Shown: positions 9,774 to 19,957 of the stretch, piece by piece
Layout of the letters: every line of letters starts with the position of its first letter
Position numbering within the stretch: position 1 is the stretch's first letter
Notes under the pieces: generated by a model
The model's database searches: none
Told to the model about the DNA's origin: nothing
What the model saw: the letters and a program-made list of their open reading frames with translations, nothing else
Program-made: the position numbers and the translations under genes
Origin: Cyanophora paradoxa
Lineage: Eukaryota > Glaucocystophyceae > Cyanophorales > Cyanophoraceae
Direction: 5' to 3'
NCBI GenBank assembly: GCA_004431415.1
Contig: QPMI01000202.1
Location: 61,757-125,756, forward strand
DNA: 64,000 bases

Positions 9774-12700
9774 ATGCACCGCAACGACACGGCGACGAGC
9801 ATCCGCTCTGCGGTCGGCCGGGAGCGCCCCGGCTCTCGGCAGGGCTCGAGCCGGGGCGGGCCTCTCAGCGGCCGCGGGGCCATCGACTTGAGCGCCTCTG
9901 CGCCCAACGCGGCCCTGCTGCGTACAGCGCCGGCCGGCCCGAGCGAGCAGACTTTCTCGACGCGCATCTTCGCGCGCGTGCGGGGCGCGTTCCAGCGGTT
10001 GGGCCGCGATGTGCTCGCCCTGGAGCGGAGCGGCTTCCGGGCCGGGTCGGGCATCCTGCGCCCCAGCGGCTCGGCCGCCTCGCTCCCGTCGGCGCTGAAG
10101 GCGCGCACCGGCTCGGGCGTCGGCGAGGCCGCCGGCGATGCCTCCGAGCGGCCGGCGGCGCTGGCGGCGGCCTCCTCGTCGTCGTCGCGGGCGGGGCGGA
10201 GGGGCCGGAGGAGCGGGCGCTGGCGCGGCGCCTGGCGGAGGAGGGCGCGACCTCCGCCGGCATCGGCTTCTCCTCCGAGCTCGCCAAGGGCCGCGAGTCC
10301 CTCGTGCGCCCGCCGCCCGCCCCCGCCGCCCCTCCCCCCCGCCCCCGCTCAGGGGCGGCCGGCGGCGGGCAGTCGGAGGTCATGAAGGAAGCGACGGGTT
10401 CCGTGAGCGAGTTCCGCGCGACGGTGGAGGCGTGCGTGGAGGCCGCCCAGGAGTCCGTCCTCGCCGAGGTCTTCTTCCTCTTCCAGGCGCCCGGCCCCCG
10501 CCCCCCGGCCCCCCCCGCCCCACCCCGCCCCGCCCCGCCTCACACCGCCCCCAGCACGCCTGCGCCTGCGAGGAGCAGTCCGAGCGCTACGCCGCCGAGA
10601 ACCAGAAACTCCGCCAGATCGCCGTCAGGCCCGCCCCTGGCCCCCTTATGGCGCGCCGCGCCCGGCCCCTGAGGCGCCGCGGGGCGCAGTCTGCGGCGGC
10701 GGCTGGACGAGGCCTCCGACCGCATCAAACAGGACGAGAACCTGTGCGCGGCGCCGTTTCCCGGGCCCCTCCCGCGGCCCCCGAGCGGGGCACGCGGGCG
10801 CGCAGGATGGACTTCCACCGGGGCCAGCTGGTGCGGCGGGACGGCGCCGTCTCGGACCTCAGGAGCCAGTTCCGCCAGTCGGTGGAGCTCATCCGGCGCG
10901 AGGCCAAGGAGGGGGAGCGGGAGCGGGTGGCAGCGCTGGAGAAGGCGCTGCAGGAGGCGCGGCTGCAGGCCTCGCGGCTGCGGGACGAGCTGCGGGAGGC
11001 GCACGCGCAGCTCGAGCGCCGGGAGACCGAGCAGGGCATGGAGTCCGCCATGCTTTCCGAGGTCCCCCCGGGCCCCCAGCCCCGCCCCCGGAGGCCCTCG
11101 CCCCTCTCTCAGGCGCCTGCCCCGCCCGCCCGCCCCGCAGCTCCGCGGCGCCGTCACGCGGATCGCCCGCACGCCGGTGCGCCCCCGCGCCCTCGCCGCC
11201 AGCGCGGCCTCCTCGTCGGCGTGCTCAGCGGGGCGCAGGTGCGGGAGGTGGCGCGGCGGGTGGCGGATGCCTTCGCGGGCCCCCGCTGGTGGTACCGCGC
11301 CGCCGCAGAGGCCGAGTGGGGCACCGGCCGCCTCCTCAGGCCAGCCCGCTCCTCCGGCCCGCGCGGCGGTGCCCTGAGGCGGGGGCGGCAGGCTGGCGGC
11401 GACGGCGCTGGAGGCGCCCACCTGCGTCGAGTGGCTCGACGGCTTCGCCCTGCGCGGCGCCCCCGCCTGGCCCCAGCGCCCCCGGCGGGGCAGGCCGCCC
11501 CCGCCCTCCCCGCCCGCGTCGCCCTCGCGGCGGTGCCCCAGCCGCTGGCGGCCGTCGAGCTGCCCCCGAGTGGGCCGCTGTCTGCGCCGAGGTGCCCCCG
11601 CCGGTGCGGCCCTCGCTCTCCCGCCTCGGCCCCGCCCATCCTCTGAGCGGTGGCGCGCAGAGCGGAGCGGGGCGCTGGAGGCGGGGGCGGCGCGGCGGGC
11701 GGCGCGGGAGATCCTGGAGGACCGGCGGGAGGCGGACCGGGCGGCGGACGCGGCGGGGCGCCTCCGCGAGCCCTTCGCCGCCTTCCTCCTCCGCGCCCTC
11801 CTCGCCCGCCACGCCACCCCGCCCGCTTCCGCCGCGTGCGCCGACCCCCGCCGGCCCCGCCCGGCCGCGACCGAAGGGGGCGGGGCCAGGCGGCGGTGGA
11901 GCTGGGGAACGCGGTGGGGCAGCTGGCGATGCGGGACCCGCTGCTCCGCCTCCTCGCCCGCTTCGCCGGCGCCGCCCCCTCCGACCGCTCCATCGCCAGG
12001 CGCGCCCCTCCCGGCCGCCTCCTCCTCAGGCGTCTGAGGGGCGGGCCGGGGCGCAGCGCGATGGCGGCGGGCGCCCCCTCCGCCTCCTTCTCCGAGCTCC
12101 CCGCCGACGCCCTCGACTTCTACCTGTACCCCCGCCCGCCCCGGGCCCCCCGCACCCCCCCGAGCCCGCGGCGCAGGCACGCGGCGGAGGCCCTCGACCG
12201 TCAGCTCGTCCGCGAGCCCGGCAACGGTGCGCCCGGCCCAGGAGATACCCCCCCCGCGCAACCCCCCTCCTCCCCTCCCCCCCCCCGCGCCTCCCCCCGC
12301 CTCCCTTCCCGTTTTCCTCTAATTTCTGTACCCCCTTGCTATAGCGCTGACGCTGAGCGGGATGGCGCACGCGGTGGCGGAGCTGCTGCCGGAGGTCCCC
12401 GGGCCCGTCCGCCAGCAGGTCGTACCCCCGCCCCCCGTCCCGGCAGGAGGCGCCCGGCTTGACGTCGCGCCCCCCCGCAGCTCCTCTCTCGAGCCGAGAA
12501 GCTCTCCAAGCGCGTGCCCCGCACCCCGCCCCGGCGCGCGCGTACCCCCCTGACGGGTCCTCCCCCAGGCACCCGGACCCGGACGCCTTCCTCGAGCTCG
12601 TCGTCGAGGAGTGGTCCAGCCACGCGGTGCCCCCGCCCCCCCGCCCGCCCCCTCCCCGCCCGCCCCTCGTCACGCGGGGCGGCAGGCGGGGCGGGCGGAG

Positions 12701-13241
12701 GCGGCGGTGAAGGCGGCGGTGTCGGAGACGGAGGCGCTGCGCTCGGGCTCCGTCCCCGCCGCCCGCTTCGCCGCCCTCGCCCAGCACATGCACCCGCGCC
12801 TCCGCCCCGACCAGGCCCGCCCCGCCCCCCGCCCCCCGCTGCTCGCGCCGAGACCGAGGCGGGGGCGGCAGGCGCTGGCGGCGTACGCGGAGGCGGCGCA
12901 GGGGGCGGGCGGCAAGGAGGCCTTCGACCGCGAGCTCTGCGCCGCCGCCGCCCGCCGCTACGCCCTCTGGGTCCCCCGCCCCGAGCCCCCGAGGGCCCCG
13001 CCGAGCAGCTCGCCCGCCTCGCCGCCGCCTGGCAGCCCGACCTCGACGCCGCCGAGGCGCCCCCTCCCCTCCCCTCACTCTCCCCTCGCTGAGCCTCGGG
13101 CAGGCGTCGGAGGCGCCCGGGGCGCGGGAGCTGGCGCGGGAGCTGCGGCAGGCGCTGGAGGCGGGGCGGGGCGACGCGCTCCTCGCCCTCGCCCTCCGCC
13201 GCGCCATGCTCGACGCCGCCTCCGGCGCCTCCAGGCTCTAG
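9774..13241 (+). CDS. Coiled-coil protein of unknown function
   Basis: I do not recognise the family. ATG 9774 opens a Ser/Arg/Gly-rich N-terminus (SRQGSSRGGPLSGRG), then FSTRIFARVRGAFQRLGRDV, VSEFRATVEACVEAAQESV (about 10400), and a long charged coiled coil at about 10810-11050 (DLRSQFRQSVELIRREAKEG and following heptads). Downstream exons are Ala/Leu/Arg/Glu-rich helices: VREVARRVADAFAGPRWWYR, EILEDRREADRAADAAGRLR, ELGNAVGQLAMRDPLLRLLA, HAVAELLPEVPGPVRQQ, DAFLELVVEEWSSHAV, and finally ELARELRQALEAGRGDALLA before the stop at 13239-13241. There are many short C-rich introns, so the mature protein is probably 750-900 residues. The composition suggests a cytoskeletal or axonemal structural protein, but no motif proves it. 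Confidence 0.6.
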
Positions 13242-13965
13242 CCCCGGCGGCGCCGCCCCCGCCGGCCTGGGCCGCGTGGCCCGGGAGGGACAACTGCAGA
13301 AGCAGCTGCAGCTCGAGAACTAGTCATGCGGCAGGTCTAGCCTAGGCATCTACGCCTCCCAAATACACTGAGAGGCATCGAGGGCATGCCTCAGCAGGCC
13401 CAGGGCCCTGCAGGCTGCCGCAATGCAACTTGCACTGCAGTCTGCAGGCCCTGCCGCAGTGCAGGCGCCTCACCTCAGGGCCTTTTCCGGGTGATCTTCT
13501 TGACGCATTTTTAGCTCAAGCTTAGCAACTTGGCTGGCCAGTGGTGCTTACTACTTGGCGCGTGACTCAGTGACGCCTGGAGGTTCCGAGAGTTCAATGG
13601 AGACTCGGGCGGCTCAGGTGATCATGACTGTTCACGGTTGAGCTGCCCCTGGGCAGAGTCTACTTCCAAGCAATGAAGTCATCTTTCGAAGCTAGCCGCT
13701 GAGCGCTAGGCCTAGACTGGCCCAGCAGTGGAGATCTGCCAGGCTGGGCATCGAAAACGCGATCGGCTGCGGCTCGGATAGGTTGGGGTTTTGTAGACTG
13801 GCCATGGGCGAAGCTCATGATCACAGATCATGAGATCAGCGGCTGATCATGAGCGGGGTTCTCCAAAGAAAGCCTCGAAGTGTCCCCCGCTTCATAGCTA
13901 TCGCGCGCGTCTCAACAGTGTTCAGTTTGCTATTACGAATGACGAATAACGCTTCAGAGCGGCGC
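13242..13965. other. Intergenic region between convergent genes
   Basis: About 720 bp of 3' flank for the coiled-coil gene and for Twinkle. It is dense in CTGCAG/TGCAGG-type repeats (13390-13470) and contains a perfect inverted repeat at 13813-13854. No gene is recognised. Confidence 0.5.
13813..13854. repeat. Perfect 11-bp inverted repeat (GCTCATGATCA / TGATCATGAGC)
   Basis: Arms at 13813-13823 and 13844-13854 are exact reverse complements around a 20-bp spacer, which itself contains GATCATGAGATC. It lies about 110 bp beyond the Twinkle stop codon, between converging genes, and could form a hairpin in either transcript. Confidence 0.8.
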
Positions 13966-14310
13966 TCAGGCGGGAACGGGGCTGCGCTCCCGCCGGGGGG
14001 CCTGCGGCCCCTCGGCCGCGGGTGGCTTGGGCTGGAAGCTGCGCGGGGCGGCCCGGGGGGCGTCCCGGGGGACTGCCGCCTTCTCGGGGGGCGCCTGCCA
14101 GTGCGAGAGGCTCGAGGCGGCGCGCTCCCGCGCCAGCCGGCCCTCCACCTCCCTCTTGAACTCCTGCACGCCGCGTGAGGCTCGCCCGCCTTCGGGGGGT
14201 GCGGGGGCCGGGGCGCGCCCTGAACTCGCCGCTGCGGGCGACGAGGTAGCACTGCGAGCGCTCCTCCCACACCAGGGCCGTCTGCGGCGAGGGCTCGAGT
14301 CCGGCCGCGG
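13935..14310 (-). repeat. Source copy of duplicated Twinkle 3' end
   Basis: The last two exons, the 62-nt intron between them (starting GTTCAGGG) and the first bases of the 3' UTR have a second copy in opposite orientation at 31595-31945. The final exon differs from that copy by one amino acid (V/A after PPEKAA). Confidence 0.85.
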
Positions 14311-17300
14311 ACATTCTTCGAGGAGAGGCGAAGCGAGGGGAGAGGGCGCACGCGGCCGACGGCGCCGTCGAAGCGGTTCTTCTTCACGTCCAAGAACTTC
14401 TCGTCGATCTGGGGGCCGGGGTGAGACGGGCGGAAGGGGTCGGGGGGCGGGGGCGGACCGTCTCGCCGCAGTCGGAGTTGGCGAGGGGGTGCGCCCGCCG
14501 CTGCAGGATCACCACGTTGTCCGCCTCCTGCCGGCCCCGCCCGGCCTCGGCGGAGGGGCGGGGCGGGGCGGGGCGGGGCGGGGAGCGGGGCGGGCCTGCG
14601 TGGTCTTGACGCCGCCGAAGATGGAGGAGATGGCGAGCTCGCGCTCCTCCGGCTCCTTCCGCGGGTGCACCACCTGCAGGGGAGGTGAGAGGGCGAGGCG
14701 CCAGCAAGGGGCGCGGAGCGGGGGCGGCGCGCCAGGGAGATGTGGACGTGCTTCTCCGTGGCGAAGGCCCGCAGCTTCTTGATCGCGTCGTCCTGCGCCC
14801 CCCGCTCCGTGAGCGGTGGCGCGGGCGAGGGGGCGGCCGAGCGCGCCTGGAGGTCGAACTTGTCGAGGCCCTTGGACTGGCCGGAGAGGAGGAACTGGCG
14901 CCGCCGTCAGCCCCCGCCCCCGCCCCGCCCCGCACCTCCCGCCCCCGCCGCACGACCATGGCGGCGGTGCGGCGGGCGGGGGAGCCTCGCGGGCACCTGG
15001 AGGTTGTCGAGGACGATGTGGCCGACGTCGTGGCGGTACCACGCGTGCTCCATCGCGTCCAGGATGTCGTCGATCTCCGTCGACCCGTGGTACTGCCGCC
15101 CCCCGCCTCACGCGAGGCGGCCGGGCCGGCGGGGGAGCAAGCGGGGGGGCGCGCCTTGAGGAAGTACATGGGGAGCTGCGAAAAGTGGTCCATCCACTCG
15201 CCCAGCTCCTCCGCGGGGCGCCCCTCCAGGCTCTGGCCCGCAAGCTGCCCCGCCCCGTCAGCGGCGAGGGGAGGGGGCGGGGGGCGAGGCAGCCGCGGGC
15301 GCCTGCGTGATCATCTTCTTGATGAGGCGCGCGTTCTTGACCTCGAAGGAGCCCCACAGCGTCGGCGTGTTCTGCCCGCCCCGTGAGAGGGGGGGCGAGG
15401 AGGGGGCAGGGGGGCGGCGGACGCTGGCGATGCACTCGTTGAGGGCGATCTGGGAGAGCAGCGTCGTCTTCCCCGCCCCTGCGCCCCCGCCCCCTCAGCG
15501 CGCGCCGCCCCGGGCGCCCGGCTCGCTCACGCACCCGTCGGGCCCGACCAGATCGTCAGCTCCCCGGGCCGCAGCCCTGCGCCCGCCTCGCTCAGAGGCG
15601 GGCGGGGGCACGGGGAAGAGGAGTGGGCGGGGCCACGCACCCTTGAGGTACTTGTTCCAGAACTCGCGGAGGAGGCGCCGGTCCGAGTCCGCCCCGTCCT
15701 CCGCCGGCGGCCGCATCTGCCCGGGGGGTCGCGCGGGGCGCGAAACCAATGAGCACGGCGGGACCCGAACCTGGAACTCGCGCATGACGTCGGAGCGGAA
15801 GGCGTCGAAGTGCGCGATCTGCGGGGGCGCGGGGGCCCTGGGTCGACTCCGGCCGGGGGAGTATTGGTCGGAACAGCAAACGGGGACCTTGCCGTGGGGC
15901 ACGGGCTCGGCGCGCTCGAGGAGCTCGCGGATGGCCGCGGGGCCCCGCTGCCGCAGCGCGTCGTTCGCGTCCTTCGGGCCCTGCGCCGACGCCGATTCGA
16001 GCCGGGGCCGGGCGGGTGCGCGGGGGCGCGGGGGGCGGGGGCGGGCCTGGAGGTCGGAGGCGCGGGAGCGGACGACGGAGCAGCGGCCGGAGCCGAGCTT
16101 CTGCGCGAACTTCTCCGCCCCCGTGTGCCCCGCCGCGTCGTCGTCCATCCACAGCACCACCTCCTGCACCCCGCGCCGTGCAGCTCAGGAAGAGAGAGAG
16201 AGGGGGGCGCCGGGGGTGCCGGCCGTGCCTCGAAGCGCTCGAGCTGCTCGATGATCGCCGGCGGGAGGCTCGTCGCCCCGTTCGGCAGCGAGAGCGCCGG
16301 CTGGCCCGTCGCCTGCCCCGCCCGTCGGCGCCCCGCCGGCGTGTGCCGGCGTGCGGAAGGCGGGCGGGGGCACCTGGTACACGGCGAGGGCGTCGTACTC
16401 CCCCTCGGTGATGACCACCTGGCGGGGCGTCCGTCGGAGAGGGGAGAGGAGGAAAGCAAGGAACGGGGGGGGGGAAGGGCGGACGCGGGAGTCGTCGGGG
16501 CGGACGCGGTCGAAGCCGAAGAGGCCCCAGGCGCCGCCCTGGGGCAGCAGCCGCATGTGCGCCTTGTTCGCCATCGAGCGCACCTTCACCCGCACGAGCT
16601 CCGCCCGGGCGGCCGGCGGGGCGGGGGCGGCGGGCTCGTCGGGGTGGGCGGGGGCGGCGGGGGCGGCGTGCATGGGGAAGAGGGCGCAGGCCTCCCACGT
16701 GTCCTCCCCCCGCGAGCTCCCGTCCTCGTCGTACGCGATCGCCTTGAAGCGCATCACCTGGAGCGCCGCGTGGGGCCGGGCGAGCCGGGGCCCGGGGCGC
16801 GGGGGAGCGGGGGGAGGCGCACGGCGACGGCGACGCCCATGTCGGTGAGGGCGCCGGGCTCGAGGCCGCGCTCGAGGACGAGGTAGCGCGCCGCCGCCTC
16901 CACCAGCGCCCTCCGCTCCTCCTCCCCGGGCTCCGCCCCCGCCCGCCCGTACCGCGCCCCCCGCACCCCGGCCAGCGCCGCGTCCAGCCGGCCCCGCGCC
17001 GCCCGCTCCTCCTTCTCCAGCCGCCGCCGCCGCGCCTCCGCCTCGCGCGCCTCCGCCCGCGCCCTCTGCTCCGCCGCCTGCGAGGCCTCCGCCGCCCGCC
17101 GCGCCTCGGCCGCCCGCCCCTCGGCGTCGGCCTCGCGCCCGAGCGCCTCCGCCGCGTCGGCGTCGAAGCGCGCGCGCTCCGCCGCCTCCGCCGCCCGCGC
17201 CTCGGCCTCGGCGAGCGCGCGGCGGGCCTCGTCGGCGGCGGCGGCCGCCCGGCGCGCGGCGGCGGCGACCTCGAGCTCGGGGGCGAGCCGCGCCAGGGCC

Positions 17301-19009
17301 TCCCTCAGCGCCCCGCTCCCCTCCGAGTAGACCGCGCTCCACTTCTGCGCCCGCGGAGCCCCGCCACCGCCGCCCGGCCCCGCCGCCCCGCCGGCGGCCC
17401 GCCGGGGCCGCCGTGGTCGGCGCCGACGGTGTCGACCATGCCGCCCGAGAGGCGGCTCTTGAAGTCGTACCAGGAGCCCTGCGCCCCGCACGAGCCCCTG
17501 CCCCGCCCCCCGCCCCGCTCAGCCCTCGCCCCGCAGGGCCCCGGGCGCGGCGAGGGCGCGGGGGCGGGCCTGTGGCAGTGGAAGGCGCCGCTCTCCTTGC
17601 TGACGACCAGCGTGTTCCGGTCCGTGTCGTCCTGCCCGGCCCGTCAGCGCTCTCCGGGCGGGGCCGGCCGGGGCGGGGCGGCGTGGCGGGGGCGCCTTGA
17701 TGGAGTGGGAGCAGAAGGGGCACTCGGCGACGCGGAGGGTCTTCCCCTGGTCCTCGAACCGCAGCTTCTTGCGCCGCAGGAAGTCGACCACCTGCGGGGC
17801 GCTTCAGACGGGGGCGCGGCGGGCCGGCGCCGCGGGGGCGCGCCTCGCTGTCGCGGAGGGTGAAGTGGCGGGAAGTAAAGGTCGCGGGGGCCGCCCGCGC
17901 CCCGGCCCCGGCCCCGGCCCCCGCGCGGGCGGGGCGCGTGAACGACTCGAGCGTCGACCCGCGCTTCGCCCCCTCCGGCGTCCGCGACCGCCCGGGGAGC
18001 CGCCCCGGCCCTCCCCGCCCCTCCCGCCCCGCACTCCTCCCCGGCCCCTCCCTTCGCCCCTCCGCCGGCGCACCCTCTCCCTCCTCTTTCGGAGCAGCCG
18101 CAGGGGCCGGCGGAGGGCCCGTCTGAACGGCTGCCGCCGCCGCTCCCTCGCTCGCTCCGCTGGCGCTCGGTCCGGCGGCCAGGGGCCCAACGACGGCCAC
18201 TCCCGCCGCCTCCGCCGTCGGAGGGACCTCGGCGGGCGCTGCGGCCGCCTTCTGCGGCCGGCCGCGCCTTCCTGCGCCGCGTTCCGACTCGAGGGGAGCG
18301 CCGGGCTCCGCGACCGAAGCCGCCGCCTCCTTCGGGCGTCCCCGCCGCCCCGCTGCCGCTTCTGGCGCCGCCGCCGGCTCCGCGGCTGCCGCTGCTGGCT
18401 TCTTCGGACGCCCCCGTCTGGGCGCTTCCGCCTCGGGCACCGGCGGCGTCGCGACCTCGGCTGCTGCCTTCTTCGGCCGCCCGCGCCGCTGCGGAGCACC
18501 CGTCGGGCCCTCCGCCGACTCTGCTGGGACAGCAGGCCCCGGCGCCTCGAGCGCGGTCTTCTTGGGCCGCCCGCGCCGCGCGGCGGCGGCTGGTGCATTC
18601 ACCGCTTCCGCTGCTTCTGCTGACGCGGAGCTCTCGGGTGCCGGCTCCGGCGCGACAACCGCCGCGGTCGCGTTCTTCCGCCGGCCGCGCGGCGGCGATG
18701 CGGGAGCTGCTGCGGCTTGCGCCGTGGATGCCTCCGCCGATCGATTTGATGGCCGCCCGCGCTTCTTCGGCGGCACCTCCGCAGCGCCCTGCTCGGTGAC
18801 ACCGACCTGCGGGGCGACTCGGCGCCGCTCTGCAGCGAAGCGACCTTAGCGTGCAGCGCATCCCGCACCTCAGGAGGAGCCTCCGCGGAATGCGCTTCCG
18901 ACTTGGTGCCCTTGCGAAGCGAGGCTGACTGCGTGGCGTGGAAGGAGCGGCGCTGCGGGACTCCGATGACCGAGGCCGACAACCCCACCGCCGGAGCGAC
19001 GAAGAACAT
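13966..19009 (-). CDS. Twinkle-like mitochondrial primase-helicase with N-terminal AT-hook array
   Basis: Replicative DNA helicase (T7 gp4/Twinkle family) that would unwind mitochondrial DNA. ATG 19009 gives a presequence (FFVAPAVG...PQRRSFHATQSASLRKG) without acidic residues. A 62-nt intron then joins to a Lys/Arg/Pro/Ala-rich region (18.8-18.1 kb) with seven AT-hook-like cores: RGRPSNR, RGRRKN, three RGRPKK, RGRPKE and RGRPQK. Next come a primase-type zinc ribbon (CPFC, then FHCHRGSCGAQG across an intron), a TOPRIM fold (VVITEGEYDALAVYQ about 16400; VVLWMDDDAAGHTG about 16150; KDANDALR) and the RecA-like helicase: Walker A GPTGAGKTT split by an intron (about 15540/15465), WGSFEVKNARLIKKMI, Walker B HIVLDNLQ (about 15015), VVHPRKEPEERELAISSIFGG (about 14660), EADNVVILQRR and KKNRFDGAVG (about 14370). 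The stop TGA is at 13966-13968. Both primase and helicase landmarks are present. The last exon is copied at 31.7 kb and the upstream flank at 46.4-47.1 kb. Confidence 0.88.
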
Positions 19010-19029
19010 TCGCTGCAAAAGCAAGTTGC

Positions 19030-19356
19030 TCAGCGCTGGAAGCCCCGCGGTCCGCGTTGCTGTGCACTCCACGTCCTCGGCATGGCGGTCCGGCGCCTCG
19101 TTCGCTGCGGGCGGATTCCGGATCGGTGCGGTGCGGCCTTCACGGTCAGAGAGGACGCACCGCAGTCCGCGAGACGACGCTCCCGGAGAGCAGAGAGCGC
19201 CTCCGCGTCGATGGCGGGAGCTCCTTCGCGATCCGCGCGGAGCGGCGCGCCCGGGGCGACGCTGCGGTCCTCAGACGTCGACCACCGCTTAACTAGCCTC
19301 AGCCGCGCCGGCACGCCCGCCCCGCGGCGCCCCGCCGCCAGCGACGCGGCGAGCAT
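19030..19356 (-). CDS. Small ORF inside the inverted repeat, doubtful gene
   Basis: An ATG-started ORF whose N-terminus resembles a mitochondrial presequence (LAASLAAGRRGAG, then RLRLVKRWSTSED). It lies head-to-tail just upstream of Twinkle, and its 5' part is present with one or two substitutions in the other repeat arm (46730-47077). The C-termini differ because the arms diverge there. Since the repeats are almost identical, conservation between arms is no evidence of function. I do not recognise a family. Confidence 0.2.
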   Translation of the reverse strand: MLAASLAAGRRGAGVPARLRLVKRWSTSEDRSVAPGAPLRADREGAPAIDAEALSALRERRLADCGASSLTVKAAPHRSGIRPQRTRRRTAMPRTWSAQQRGPRGFQR

Positions 19357-19592
19357 CGCGCGGGTTCGCGCTGCCTTTCCGCCGGAGCGCTAACCGTATC
19401 GGCAGCGATCGGGGCCTTGTGGGAGACGCTCGCGGAGGCGCCCTGCGACTGCGCCGCGCGTGCCGTGCAACTGCGCCCCGCTTCGGGTCCCGGCGGGGGC
19501 GGGATCCCATTTGCGGTTTCGGCGCGGGTCCCACCTTTTCTCCCCCAGCCGGTCGGGTCCGGGTTCAAATAACTGCCATTTGCATCATAAGC

Positions 19593-19617
19593 GGTTTCTC
19601 TTCGGAGAACACCACAA

Positions 19618-19648
<31 letters not shown>

Positions 19649-19700
19649 GGCCCCTGCGCAAGGATGACACGCACAAATCGAGATGGTATCGAACTTTTTT
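19593..19700 (+). ncRNA. U6: U6 spliceosomal snRNA (copy 1)
   Basis: U6 forms the catalytic core of the spliceosome with U2. The 5' stem-loop (GGTTTCTC-TTCG-GAGAACACC), then AATTGGAACGATACAGAGAA, the ACAGAGA box that pairs with the 5' splice site, GATTAGCATGG with the catalytic AGC triad, and the internal stem-loop (CCCCTGCGCAAGGATGACAC) are all present. It ends at a T6 run (19695-19700), the expected Pol III terminator. Upstream, GGGTTCAAATAACTGCC (19561-19577) resembles a Pol III B-box or A/T element about 25 bp before the start. The exact 5' end is uncertain by a few bases. Confidence 0.95.
19695..19700 (+). terminator. Pol III T-run terminator of U6 copy 1
   Basis: Six consecutive T directly follow GGTATCGAAC at the end of the U6 gene. 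Confidence 0.8.
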
Positions 19701-19720
19701 GCGCCCCCGGCCCCCGAATT

Positions 19721-19957
19721 CGATCCCTAGCTGCTTCCATGGCCAAGCTACAGCCTGCAGGCAAGCGACTTAGCTGCGGAACCCGCGGCTGGCGCCTATG
19801 CGGTATGCAGCACGGTAGTGCATGCGCATGCCCCACACGTACGCGTACGACGGGCCCCACGTGCACTGGGCCAGCTGCAGCTGCATCTGCGCATGCATCA
19901 TGGCTTATTGTAGTATGCAGCCTGACAGGGGCCTTGGCAGCTGCAGCACTCGATCTG
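19721..19957. other. Intergenic, palindrome-rich
   Basis: Between U6 and the glycosyltransferase stop. It contains ACGTACGCGTACG (19840s), CAGCTGCAGCTG and TGCGCATGCATCATG. It retains faint similarity to the flank of the second U6 copy (GCTGCTTCCA, GCAGGCAAGCG). No gene is seen. Confidence 0.5.

Larger units (their letters stand above)
19015..19720. repeat. Left arm of a ~0.7-kb inverted repeat (with U6)
   Basis: The stretch 19094-19715 is almost base-for-base the reverse complement of 46365-46995; in the parts I compared by eye I found only a few differences (for example CATAAGCGG/CATGAGCGG and the T-run length). Weaker homology continues to 19015 (GCAAAAGCAAGTTGCTCA), six bases from the Twinkle start codon. 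The arm therefore covers the presumed Twinkle promoter and the U6 gene. Confidence 0.9.

Noticed and set aside
19419-19667. 82-residue plus-strand frame across U6 copy 1 (also 46419-46667 minus)
   Set aside because: It overlaps the U6 gene and its promoter. Presence in both arms only reflects the duplicated DNA.
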